From NCBI GenBank assembly GCA_001791715.1, contig MGFD01000037.1:1022-7503 (forward strand): a stretch of DNA of 6,482 bases. The letters are read 5' to 3'. The stretch comes from Candidatus Uhrbacteria bacterium RIFOXYB2_FULL_45_11. GTDB taxonomy: Bacteria; Patescibacteriota; Patescibacteriia; UBA9934; GWF2-40-263. Shown piece after piece: positions 1-5,139 of this stretch. The notes beneath the pieces are model-generated. The model was not told the origin of the DNA. It ran no database searches and saw only the letters and a list, made by a program, of their open reading frames with translations. Numbering within the stretch: position 1 is the first letter of the stretch; each line of letters begins with the position of its first letter. A program made the translations under genes and the position numbers.

Positions 1-131
1 ACTTTGCACGTGAGATGCTCCAATTGCAAGAGATCTACAACGTCACGGCCATGAAAGCAATCGATATGTTCCCGCACACGCCGCATGTGGAACTCGTGAC
101 ACGACTTGAGCTACGGCAGTCATTTTTGTAA
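1..131 (+). CDS. RNA m5U methyltransferase (TrmA/RlmD family), C-terminal end only
   Basis: This is the last 42 codons of a gene that begins outside the window; the reading frame starts at base 3 and ends at the TAA at 129-131. The translation contains DMFPHTPHVELVTRLE. That matches the conserved C-terminal end of class I SAM-dependent RNA uracil-5-methyltransferases (TrmA, RlmC, RlmD), where a D-x-F-P-x-T-x-H-x-E segment follows the catalytic cysteine region and supplies the glutamate thought to act as general base. By family knowledge such enzymes make m5U in tRNA position 54 or in 23S rRNA; the piece seen here cannot say which. The catalytic Cys, the SAM motifs and any TRAM or iron-sulfur part lie upstream. 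The stop codon directly abuts the palindromic repeat that follows. The family call is fairly secure and the specific target is open. Confidence 0.78.
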   Translation, partial: FAREMLQLQEIYNVTAMKAIDMFPHTPHVELVTRLELRQSFL

Positions 132-186
132 CCCGGGGCTTTAGCCTTGGTCTACACATTGAGGGAACCAAGGCTGAAGCCTTGGG
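132..186. repeat. REPIN-like double palindrome (two inverted hairpin units)
   Basis: Two 20-base arms (132-151 and 167-186) are inverted copies separated by a 15-base spacer. All 20 positions can pair if three G:U pairs are allowed (135:183, 136:182, 142:176). Each arm is also a palindrome by itself: 168-185 is CCAAGGCT-GA-AGCCTTGG with a perfect 8-bp stem, and 133-150 has the same form with two G:U pairs. A pair of inverted short palindromes is the architecture of REPINs, which are mobilised by RAYT (REP-associated tyrosine) transposases. No such transposase is in the window. There is no T-tract after either arm, so a Rho-independent terminator is unlikely. The element fills most of the gap between the methyltransferase and era and could also act as an mRNA 3'-end stabiliser. 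Confidence 0.6.
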
Positions 187-215
187 CGACAAAAACTTAA
201 GTTATTATATAGAAC
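186..215 (+). promoter_or_regulatory. Candidate era promoter, leaderless type
   Basis: The hexamer TAGAAC at 210-215 (4 of 6 matches to TATAAT) ends 8 bases before the era ATG at 224. GCGACA at 186-191 matches TTGACA at its last four bases with an 18-base spacer. Transcription would begin at or within a few bases of the ATG. The -10 also forms one arm of a small dyad, ATAGAA (209-214) and TTCTAT (220-225), that reaches into the start codon. The call rests mainly on the same spacing being seen at the other genes in the window. Confidence 0.35.
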
Positions 216-223
216 AATATTCT

Positions 224-1141
224 ATGACAATCTCCTCTACCTCAGACGTCCCAGAAACAGAAATCGATACAACAGAAGAAGCGCCAAAAACAAAAGCAGG
301 CTTCGTTGTGATCGTTGGTCGTTCAAACGTTGGAAAGTCCACACTTATGAACGCGCTTGTCGGATCGAAGGTTGCGATTACATCACCAAAACCTCAAACA
401 ACGCGTTTGCCTATTCATGGAATTCTTACACGTGATGAAGGACAAATTGTATTCGTTGATACTCCAGGAATGTTGAAGGGGGCAAAGGACGCGCTCTCGA
501 AGGCCCTTACAGAATCATTGAAGAACGCTCTCTCGGACGTGGACATTCTCATGTACGTTGCGGATCCAACGCGCGTCATTGGAGACGAAGAAAAATCGAT
601 GTTGCGTATGGTAGAGCAAATCGACAAACCAAAAATCATGGTCATCAACAAAATGGATGACAACAACAAACCCTACCTTGATTTTTACCGCGATCTTTCT
701 GACAAGTTTGATTACACATTCGAGGTGTCAGCAAAAGAAAGTGCACACATCAAGCCACTGATCGATAAACTGTTTGAGATTCTTCCAGAAGGTGAACAGT
801 TTTATCCAGCGTACCAAATCACCAACATGGCAAACAATGTTTGGGTTTCCGAACTCATTCGTGAGAAATTGTATCTCCGTTTGCGCCAAGAAGTTCCGTA
901 TACCGTTCATGTAGAAGTAACGGCCATGGAAGAGCGTGAAAACAATGTGCTTTACATTGCCGCAACCGTTTTCACAACAGAAGACCGCTACAAACGCATG
1001 ATCATCGGCCAAGGCGGAAGAGGAATTCGTGAGATCGGACAATCCACGCGCAAAGAACTCGAGTCCGTTATGGGAAAAAAGATTTATCTCGATTTACAAG
1101 TTGAAACCAATCCACATTGGATGTTACGTTTCGAAATTTAA
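224..1141 (+). CDS. era: GTPase Era, ribosome assembly factor
   Basis: A 305-residue protein of normal Era length. Era binds the 3' end of 16S rRNA and helps mature the 30S subunit; it acts in the cytoplasm at the membrane or ribosome. All G motifs are visible: G1 GRSNVGKS (32-39), G2 PQTTR (57-61), G3 DTPG (79-82), G4 NKMD (142-145) and G5 SAK (169-171). The C-terminal KH domain carries IIGQGGRGIREIG (260-272), the RNA-binding GxxG loop. The start is the ATG at 224; a TTG at 182 would extend the frame but lies inside the upstream palindrome. There is no Shine-Dalgarno sequence. About 25 Ser/Thr/Glu-rich residues precede the GTPase core, more than in E. coli Era, and are probably disordered. 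The P-loop has Ser where GRPNVGKS is usual. A shared terminator follows. Confidence 0.95.
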   Translation: MTISSTSDVPETEIDTTEEAPKTKAGFVVIVGRSNVGKSTLMNALVGSKVAITSPKPQTTRLPIHGILTRDEGQIVFVDTPGMLKGAKDALSKALTESLKNALSDVDILMYVADPTRVIGDEEKSMLRMVEQIDKPKIMVINKMDDNNKPYLDFYRDLSDKFDYTFEVSAKESAHIKPLIDKLFEILPEGEQFYPAYQITNMANNVWVSELIREKLYLRLRQEVPYTVHVEVTAMEERENNVLYIAATVFTTEDRYKRMIIGQGGRGIREIGQSTRKELESVMGKKIYLDLQVETNPHWMLRFEI

Positions 1142-1147
1142 TCAAAC

Positions 1148-1174
1148 AAAAAAACTCGATGATCGAGTTTTTTT
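1148..1174. terminator. Bidirectional Rho-independent terminator, era / thioredoxin-like gene
   Basis: Inverted arms 1148-1160 and 1162-1174 pair perfectly: an A-tract followed by ACTCGAT, one central base, then ATCGAGT and a seven-base T-tract. In RNA the practical hairpin is a CTCG/CGAG core with an AUGAU loop plus flanking A:U pairs. Because A-tract and T-tract are symmetrical, it should terminate era on the plus strand and the convergent thioredoxin-like gene on the minus strand, whose stop codon is at 1183-1185. Confidence 0.85.
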
Positions 1175-1182
1175 GTTCTGTC

Positions 1183-1437
1183 TTATTTGCCATCCGACCA
1201 CTTCTGTACTTCCTCTTCTGTTGCCTCGCCGCACAAAAACTTTTTGGATGTTGCGTTATAGAAAAATGGCACGCCACCACAAAGCCCCGTATCAAACGTC
1301 TCAAGTTTTTTTGCATTCTCCGCATTATGCCACGTTTCTAAAATCTCAATCTTTGCACCTTGTTTATTAAGCTTTTCAACAAGCGGCAACATAACATGGC
1401 AGTGTGGGCACTCCGTTCCGTAAAAGAAGTATTTCAT
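1183..1437 (-). CDS. Small thioredoxin/glutaredoxin-fold protein with CPHC motif
   Basis: An 84-residue protein starting MKYFFYGTECPHCHVMLPLVEKL. The beta strand followed by C10-P-H-C13 is a thioredoxin-fold redox centre, and GVPFFYN (55-61) supplies the cis-proline (P57) that faces it in this fold. CPHC is the dipeptide of DsbA, but the short length and lack of a signal peptide or membrane segment suggest a cytoplasmic glutaredoxin-size protein. Two further cysteines (C53 and C69) flank the cis-Pro loop. It probably reduces or exchanges disulfides or carries a thiol intermediate; the partner is unknown. The ATG at 1437 is chosen because the fold begins there; a longer frame to 1563 would run over the divergent FecR-domain gene and adds no recognisable sequence. 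No Shine-Dalgarno sequence is seen. It ends at TAA 1185-1183, next to the terminator shared with era. Confidence 0.85.
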   Translation of the reverse strand: MKYFFYGTECPHCHVMLPLVEKLNKQGAKIEILETWHNAENAKKLETFDTGLCGGVPFFYNATSKKFLCGEATEEEVQKWSDGK

Positions 1438-1438
1438 A

Positions 1439-1444
1439 TACACT
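1439..1444 (+). promoter_or_regulatory. Candidate -10 box for FecR-domain gene
   Basis: TACACT (4 of 6 matches to TATAAT) ends 8 bases before the ATG at 1453, the same distance as at other starts here. No good -35 is visible (TTCCGT at 1416-1421 matches poorly). It lies one base away from the -10 box of the opposite gene, so the two promoters would overlap. Weak on its own. Confidence 0.28.
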
Positions 1445-1445
1445 G

Positions 1446-1474
1446 ATTCTACATGGGCAAAAACATCCTCGCAA
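1446..1474 (-). promoter_or_regulatory. Candidate promoter of thioredoxin-like gene, leaderless type
   Basis: Read on the minus strand, TTGCGA (1474-1469; 4 of 6 matches to TTGACA) is followed after exactly 17 bases by TAGAAT (1451-1446; 5 of 6 matches to TATAAT). The -10 ends 8 bases before the ATG at 1437. Transcription would start about at the ATG, which explains the absence of a Shine-Dalgarno sequence. The element lies partly inside the divergent coding region that starts at 1453. Confidence 0.5.
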
Positions 1475-2079
1475 TTGAATTTATCCTCTGTGTGTTTGGA
1501 CTTCTCGTTTGGAATCGGGTTGATTTGGGTCCTCAAGAAACTGTGCGTGTTTATCGTAATCAATCATTGGTTTCAAATCCAAGCTATTCCACAGGTCATA
1601 TTTTTCGCCGAGGGGAAACTATTTCCACGGGCAAAAATGAATTTGTTGAAGTCTTGGTTGGTGAATTGATCGTGATTGACCTTGATGAGAACACAAACCT
1701 GGAACTCAAGTCACTCTCAAGAAACAATGTTCGCGTTGGATTCGGTCATGGACGAATACTAGTAACCGCAACAGACGGAGGCGTAATCACCGTCGACACA
1801 CCGACCGCACAAAATACCCTTAAAACCTCCGGCAAACTTTCCGCATCAAGAGAAGATCTCGCGAAGGCGTCTTTTATTGGATATGATTTCAATCGTCTCA
1901 CGAGCATCATCCCAATCGTCAATACAATTCACACCAGCATTCCCCTTCTCAATCAAACATTCGAAGTCACAAATCCAATCACAATTCACGATGTGAATCC
2001 GCCAACGGTCGAGAATATCTCGTTTGATGAAAAGACGGATGGTCGCAGAGAATTTTATGAGTGGGCGGCACAGAATTAA
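1453..2079 (+). CDS. Membrane-anchored FecR-domain protein
   Basis: A 208-residue protein. Residues 5-20 (ILAIEFILCVFGLLVW) form one hydrophobic segment with a short basic start, typical of a signal anchor, and the rest would face outside. Residues about 45-130 look like a FecR domain: FRRGETISTGKNEFVEVLV, then DLDENTNLELKSL, then GHGRILVTA and a strand ending in VDTPTA. These are the beta-strand repeats seen in FecR/LysM-adjacent envelope proteins. The C-terminal 80 residues have no motif I recognise. In classical FecR the domain sits in an anti-sigma regulator of iron uptake. Here no anti-sigma N-terminus, sigma factor or TonB receptor is present, so a regulatory iron role should not be assumed; an envelope or surface role is more likely. 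The start at 1453 puts the hydrophobic anchor at the very N-terminus. It is convergent with mnmA. Confidence 0.72.
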   Translation: MGKNILAIEFILCVFGLLVWNRVDLGPQETVRVYRNQSLVSNPSYSTGHIFRRGETISTGKNEFVEVLVGELIVIDLDENTNLELKSLSRNNVRVGFGHGRILVTATDGGVITVDTPTAQNTLKTSGKLSASREDLAKASFIGYDFNRLTSIIPIVNTIHTSIPLLNQTFEVTNPITIHDVNPPTVENISFDEKTDGRREFYEWAAQN

Positions 2080-2122
2080 AAAACCATCATCCTTCGCTCA
2101 AAGCTTCGGGTGATGGTTTTTT
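2078..2122. terminator. Bidirectional terminator, FecR-domain gene / mnmA
   Basis: Arms 2080-2092 and 2108-2120 pair (AACCATCA with TGATGGTT, then a wobble and two C:G pairs) around a 15-base loop. An A-run on the left and a seven-base T-run (2117-2123) on the right make it symmetrical for both strands. It overlaps both stop codons: TAA of the FecR-domain gene at 2077-2079 sits in the A-run and the complementary TTA of mnmA at 2122-2124 sits at the end of the T-run. Confidence 0.85.
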
Positions 2123-3246
2123 TAATCGATGATTCCCCCACCAATCATTTCATCTCCCACATAGAAAACAATAGATTGACCTGGGGTGACGGCGCGCTGT
2201 GGTTCACTGAATGTAACGTGTACTTGATTGTCACCCTCTCGAGAAACCATGCATTTCTGTACTGGCTGACGATGTCTGAGACGCGCTTCGCACTCGATTG
2301 GGAATTGCGGCTCTTTAAACCAATTTAATTGTGAGGCGGTTAATTCTTTTTTGAATAATGCGGGATGAAAGTTGCTTCCGACGACAACTTCATTTGTTTC
2401 GCGGCGCTTTTCGACTACGTAATACGGATCTCCACCTCCAATATCGAGTCCATGGCGTTGGCCGATGGTGTAGAAGTTGATTCCAATGTGTTTGCCAATC
2501 ACTTTTCCATCCGTCGTCACAACATTTCCTGGTTCTTCTTTCATTCTTGCTTTCAAGAACTCGCGCATATCCACCTCGCCCACAAAACAAATTCCGGTTG
2601 AATCTTTTTTGGTTGCAACCTCAAGGTTATGCTTTGCGGCGATCTCGCGAACGACTGGCTTTTCGAGGTGTCCGATCGGGAACAGTACCCGAGGAAGCAC
2701 GGCTTTATCAATCGCCCAGAGAAAATACGTTTGGTCTTTGTTTGGATCGATGCCCTTCAGAATACGTGTTCGTGAAACACTTCCCCCTGCTCCCTCCTCG
2801 ATGAGGAGGGGGTTCTCGGTGCGCGCGTAGTGTCCTGTCGCAATAAAATCACACCCAAGCTTATCCGCTTCTTTCAAAAACAGATCAAACTTCATGTAGC
2901 GATTACACATGACGTCTGGATTTGGTGTACGACCAGCTTCAAATTCACGGAACATGTATTCCACAACGTCTCGGCGATATTCTGTTTCAAAATCAAACGT
3001 GAGAAATGGAATACCAAGCTGGGCCGCAACACGCATGGCGTCGCGTCGTTCTGTTTTCCATCCACACTCTTCAAAACTTGTTCCAATGCGATCTGTTCCC
3101 TTTACTTCTGGTCCGTTGACATCCCCCGACCAGTTTTTCATGAATGCCCCAATGACTTCATATCCAGCTTCCAACAACAAAACCGCGGACACACTAGAAT
3201 CCACGCCGCCGGACATTCCAAGAAGTACCTTTGGTTTCTTATTCAT
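2122..3246 (-). CDS. mnmA: tRNA-specific 2-thiouridylase MnmA
   Basis: A 374-residue protein that thiolates C2 of the wobble uridine (U34) in tRNAs for Lys, Glu and Gln, using ATP to adenylate the base and sulfur relayed from a cysteine desulfurase. Visible motifs are the PP-loop SGGVDSS (12-18), NPDVMCNRYMKF with catalytic C114 (109-120), TGHYAR (137-142), NKDQTYFLW (169-177), DSTGICF with catalytic C220 (215-221), TIGQRHGL (260-267) and the C-terminal beta-barrel ending TPGQSIVFYVGDEMIGGGIID. Both reactive cysteines are present, so it should be active. Between TGHYAR and NKDQ it is about 10 residues longer than E. coli MnmA, and this stretch coincides with a GC-rich palindrome at 2792-2810. 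The start at 3246 is supported by the immediate PP-loop and by a -10-like box 9 bases upstream. It has no Shine-Dalgarno sequence. Confidence 0.96.
   Translation of the reverse strand: MNKKPKVLLGMSGGVDSSVSAVLLLEAGYEVIGAFMKNWSGDVNGPEVKGTDRIGTSFEECGWKTERRDAMRVAAQLGIPFLTFDFETEYRRDVVEYMFREFEAGRTPNPDVMCNRYMKFDLFLKEADKLGCDFIATGHYARTENPLLIEEGAGGSVSRTRILKGIDPNKDQTYFLWAIDKAVLPRVLFPIGHLEKPVVREIAAKHNLEVATKKDSTGICFVGEVDMREFLKARMKEEPGNVVTTDGKVIGKHIGINFYTIGQRHGLDIGGGDPYYVVEKRRETNEVVVGSNFHPALFKKELTASQLNWFKEPQFPIECEARLRHRQPVQKCMVSREGDNQVHVTFSEPQRAVTPGQSIVFYVGDEMIGGGIID
2792..2810. repeat. GC-rich palindrome inside mnmA
   Basis: CCCTCCTC (2792-2799) and GAGGAGGG (2803-2810) form a perfect 8-bp inverted repeat with a GAT spacer. 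It is flanked by more C and G runs and stands out from the less GC-rich coding sequence around it. It encodes about residues 146-152 (PLLIEEG) of MnmA in a variable loop that is longer than in E. coli. Small palindromes of this look can spread within genomes, including in frame inside genes. No second copy is in the window. Confidence 0.5.
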
Positions 3247-3255
3247 AAGGGCAAA

Positions 3256-3284
3256 ACACTATCATCTATTTTTGATTCGATCAA
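3256..3284 (-). promoter_or_regulatory. Candidate mnmA promoter, near-leaderless type
   Basis: On the minus strand TTGATC (3284-3279, 4 of 6 matches to TTGACA) is followed after 17 bases by TAGTGT (3261-3256). The -10 matches TATAAT at only three positions but is preceded by TGA, the extended -10 form TGn. It ends 9 bases before the ATG at 3246. Confidence 0.35.
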
Positions 3285-3287
3285 GTC

Positions 3288-3315
3288 TCAACAATTCTTT
3301 TAGACATGATAGAAT
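3288..3315 (+). promoter_or_regulatory. Candidate promoter of the four-helix membrane protein, leaderless type
   Basis: TCAACA (3288-3293, 4 of 6 matches to TTGACA), a 16-base spacer and TAGAAT (3310-3315, 5 of 6) preceded by TGA at 3307-3309, giving an extended -10. TAGAAT ends 8 bases before the ATG at 3324, exactly as in the thioredoxin-like gene. This favours 3324 over the upstream ATG at 3306, which overlaps the promoter itself. Confidence 0.5.
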
Positions 3316-3323
3316 GTCTTCAT

Positions 3324-3752
3324 ATGAAACTCAAACGCCATGTTCAGATGAATTTTCTGAAAAATATTCTCATCATTATTTTTGCACTTGGACTGCTTCC
3401 CATCCTCGCAAAATCCATTCACGACATCCAACTTGAACAATCAAGCAATTTGTTGCTCGTGATCAGTATGCTGCTTGTTACTGTTTGTTTTGCAAACTTT
3501 GAATTCACGTACGCAAAAAGTGAAATGAACAAGCCGTCCGGAACTTTTCTTGCGCTTTGCTCTACATTCATTTTCATGTTTCTTATTGCGATTCAACTTG
3601 AATATATCGTGTTGATTATCAAAGAAATTTATCCGACCGTTTTTCCGATGTTCGTTGGGATGAGCGTTTTACTTTATATCGGAATGATTCTGTACGATTT
3701 CTGGGATCTTGTACGCATGGAACAGCGCATTGAGTTCAAATATAAACTGTAA
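3324..3752 (+). CDS. Small integral membrane protein, four predicted helices, function unknown
   Basis: A 142-residue hydrophobic protein that I do not recognise. Four likely membrane segments are at about 12-30 (LKNILIIIFALGLLPILAK), 42-60, 75-98 and 105-125. The basic start MKLKRHVQ suggests the N-terminus is cytoplasmic; the short tail (RMEQRIEFKYKL) is charged and, with an even number of helices, would be cytoplasmic too. There are no catalytic or metal-binding motifs: it has two Cys that are not paired in sequence and few buried charges. The ATG at 3324 is preferred over 3306 because a strong extended -10 box lies between them; M9 at 3348 is another possible start just before the first helix. 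The gene is divergent from mnmA with 77 bases between, and convergent with the HD gene. The codon pattern and clean terminator support a real gene; the role is open. Confidence 0.75.
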   Translation: MKLKRHVQMNFLKNILIIIFALGLLPILAKSIHDIQLEQSSNLLLVISMLLVTVCFANFEFTYAKSEMNKPSGTFLALCSTFIFMFLIAIQLEYIVLIIKEIYPTVFPMFVGMSVLLYIGMILYDFWDLVRMEQRIEFKYKL

Positions 3753-3762
3753 CAAGCAACCC

Positions 3763-3795
3763 AAAAACACGCACGATTATCGTGCGTGTTTTTTT
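3763..3795. terminator. Bidirectional terminator, membrane protein / HD phosphohydrolase
   Basis: Arms 3763-3776 and 3780-3793 pair perfectly: an A-tract followed by CACGCACGA, the TTA loop at 3777-3779, then TCGTGCGTG and a T-run to 3795. The loop triplet is the complement of the TAA stop of the minus-strand HD gene, so the stop codon forms the hairpin loop and the last codons form one arm. On the plus strand it follows the membrane-protein stop by about ten bases. Confidence 0.88.
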
Positions 3796-5099
3796 GCAAC
3801 ATGTTCATCGAAAGCTTCTACATCTTCACGCAAGACAAAGAAATCCGTGAAGCGTATTTTTTCGTTATAGGAACGAAGCAGATCGGAATACTCAACCATC
3901 GGCACATATTCAATTCCGCCAAGAATCTTCTTTGCCACAAAGATCGGTTGCAATCCTTCTTTTTTCTCGCCAAGTTGCGTTAATCGATTTCCGACCGAGT
4001 GTGTGAAGTACGCAATCTTATTTTTTTCACAAAGACTGATCAGTTCCTCGAGCGTCCTACGATCTGCTTCTTTTTCATCCTGAAGGCGCAATATGCGTCG
4101 AGCGGGTAAACGTTGCATAAGATGCGCGCTCCAATAGTTCTTTTCCTTCTTTGCGGCATCAAACATCATTTCAATGACCGCACCGTCGCGCAAATCTGCA
4201 TAGGCATACGGATCCGTTGGAATCTCGAGCTTTATTTCTTTTGTAAGAATGGCTTGTTCAAGATAATGCGTAAACCCTGCTTTTGTTTTGTGATAATACA
4301 CCTGATCAATCATGTGATACCGCGCAAGCAGGAAATCTTCAAATGCACGCACGCCATTTTCTGTCAGCGTAAAAACGAGCCCGTCTTCTTGTTCTACAAC
4401 TCCCATGGAAGAGATAAGCCAATCAAGATCATAATTTCCGTATGCGACCCCGCAATAATAACTATCTCGAAGCAAATAATCCATGCGATCGCAATCGACC
4501 TCACCTGAAATGAGCCCCTTTAGTACGCGATGCAAACTCGGAATGCGCATCATGAGATGTTCAAAGAAATGCGAAGGTTTGACGCCGCCATGTACGAGTG
4601 ATGCAACATCTTGTGCAAAGTCGCGATCGAGCACGTCTTCATCGGCAAGTGTCTGAATCATGAGCACGCTGTAGTCCTCGTGTGCAGCGCGGCGTTTTTC
4701 AGACCCATGTTTCCACCAGGTCCAGTCAAGCGGGAGATCGTTAAAGTTTGGAAACACCACCTCGGACGCATGTGAAAATGGTCCGTGCCCAATATCATGA
4801 AGCATTCCTGCCATGCGTACGATTTGTCCGAGCGCATGAATTTCATCTTGTTCGAGTCGTTCGCGCGGGATGCGAGAACTTGTGACAAATCGACCAAAGA
4901 GTCTCCCCGCAACATACATGGCCCCTAAACAATGTTCAAAACGATTATGCACTCCTCCGGGATACACATACGATTGCAAAAATCCGAGCTGCGAAATAAA
5001 ACGCAATCGTTGAAAAAAGGGGTGATCAATAACGGATTTTTCAAACGCATTGAACGTAATACGTTTGTGAATGGGATCACGAAGTTCAAATTCGGCCAT
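3777..5099 (-). CDS. HD-domain phosphohydrolase, SAMHD1/YdhJ-like (predicted dNTPase)
   Basis: A 440-residue protein whose first 280 residues follow the SAMHD1-type HD hydrolase pattern: DPIHKRI (8-14), FFQRLRFISQLG (28-39), NRFEHCLG with metal ligand H56, LHDIGHGPFSH with H101-D102 and H105, HEDYS with H140, and EVDCDRMDYLLRDSYYCGV with D204 as the likely last metal ligand. By alignment from memory these correspond to SAMHD1 H167, H206/D207, H210, H233 and D311, so the active site looks complete. Family members remove triphosphate from dNTPs, but other nucleotides are possible for bacterial branches. Residues 290-440 are a charged C-terminal part without a motif I know. It follows the hydrolase gene by 37 bases and is probably co-transcribed. 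No Shine-Dalgarno sequence is present; the leader is pyrimidine-rich. Its stop lies in a shared terminator loop. Confidence 0.92.
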   Translation of the reverse strand: MAEFELRDPIHKRITFNAFEKSVIDHPFFQRLRFISQLGFLQSYVYPGGVHNRFEHCLGAMYVAGRLFGRFVTSSRIPRERLEQDEIHALGQIVRMAGMLHDIGHGPFSHASEVVFPNFNDLPLDWTWWKHGSEKRRAAHEDYSVLMIQTLADEDVLDRDFAQDVASLVHGGVKPSHFFEHLMMRIPSLHRVLKGLISGEVDCDRMDYLLRDSYYCGVAYGNYDLDWLISSMGVVEQEDGLVFTLTENGVRAFEDFLLARYHMIDQVYYHKTKAGFTHYLEQAILTKEIKLEIPTDPYAYADLRDGAVIEMMFDAAKKEKNYWSAHLMQRLPARRILRLQDEKEADRRTLEELISLCEKNKIAYFTHSVGNRLTQLGEKKEGLQPIFVAKKILGGIEYVPMVEYSDLLRSYNEKIRFTDFFVLREDVEAFDEHVAKKHAR

Positions 5100-5101
5100 A
5101 A

Positions 5102-5139
5102 GGGAAGGTTTGGAAAGGTTTGAAAGGTCGAAAAGGTTA
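5102..5139. repeat. Degenerate ~10-bp tandem repeat upstream of the HD gene
   Basis: On the plus strand GGGAAGGTTT, GGAAAGGTTT, GAAAGGTCG and AAAAGGTTA follow one another from 5102 to 5139, a decaying four-unit repeat. It fills the whole 37-base gap between the hydrolase stop and the HD start, and includes that stop. In the minus-strand mRNA it is an almost pure pyrimidine leader, the opposite of a Shine-Dalgarno sequence. It may be replication slippage or a functional leader. Confidence 0.5.

Noticed and set aside
132..186. Rho-independent terminator after the methyltransferase
   Set aside because: The stem is strong but no T-run follows on either strand and the loop is 15 bases; a REPIN-like repeat fits better.
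182..223. TTG start at 182 extending era by 14 residues
   Set aside because: It lies inside the second arm of the palindromic repeat, adds no conserved sequence, and would place the start upstream of the better-supported -10 box at 210-215.
1438..1563. N-terminal extension of the thioredoxin-like gene to an ATG at 1563
   Set aside because: The added 42 residues show no similarity to the fold and overlap the start and membrane anchor of the FecR-domain gene.
1453..2079. FecR call read as an iron-responsive anti-sigma regulator
   Set aside because: There is no partner sigma factor or receptor nearby and no N-terminal anti-sigma region; only the FecR-type beta domain is supported.
2365..3303. 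Several plus-strand open frames opposite mnmA, and 4113-4508 opposite the HD gene
   Set aside because: They lie wholly within strongly conserved minus-strand genes and show no domain or plausible start signal.
3306..3323. Upstream ATG for the membrane protein
   Set aside because: It would put the start codon upstream of and overlapping the extended -10 element TGATAGAAT (3307-3315).
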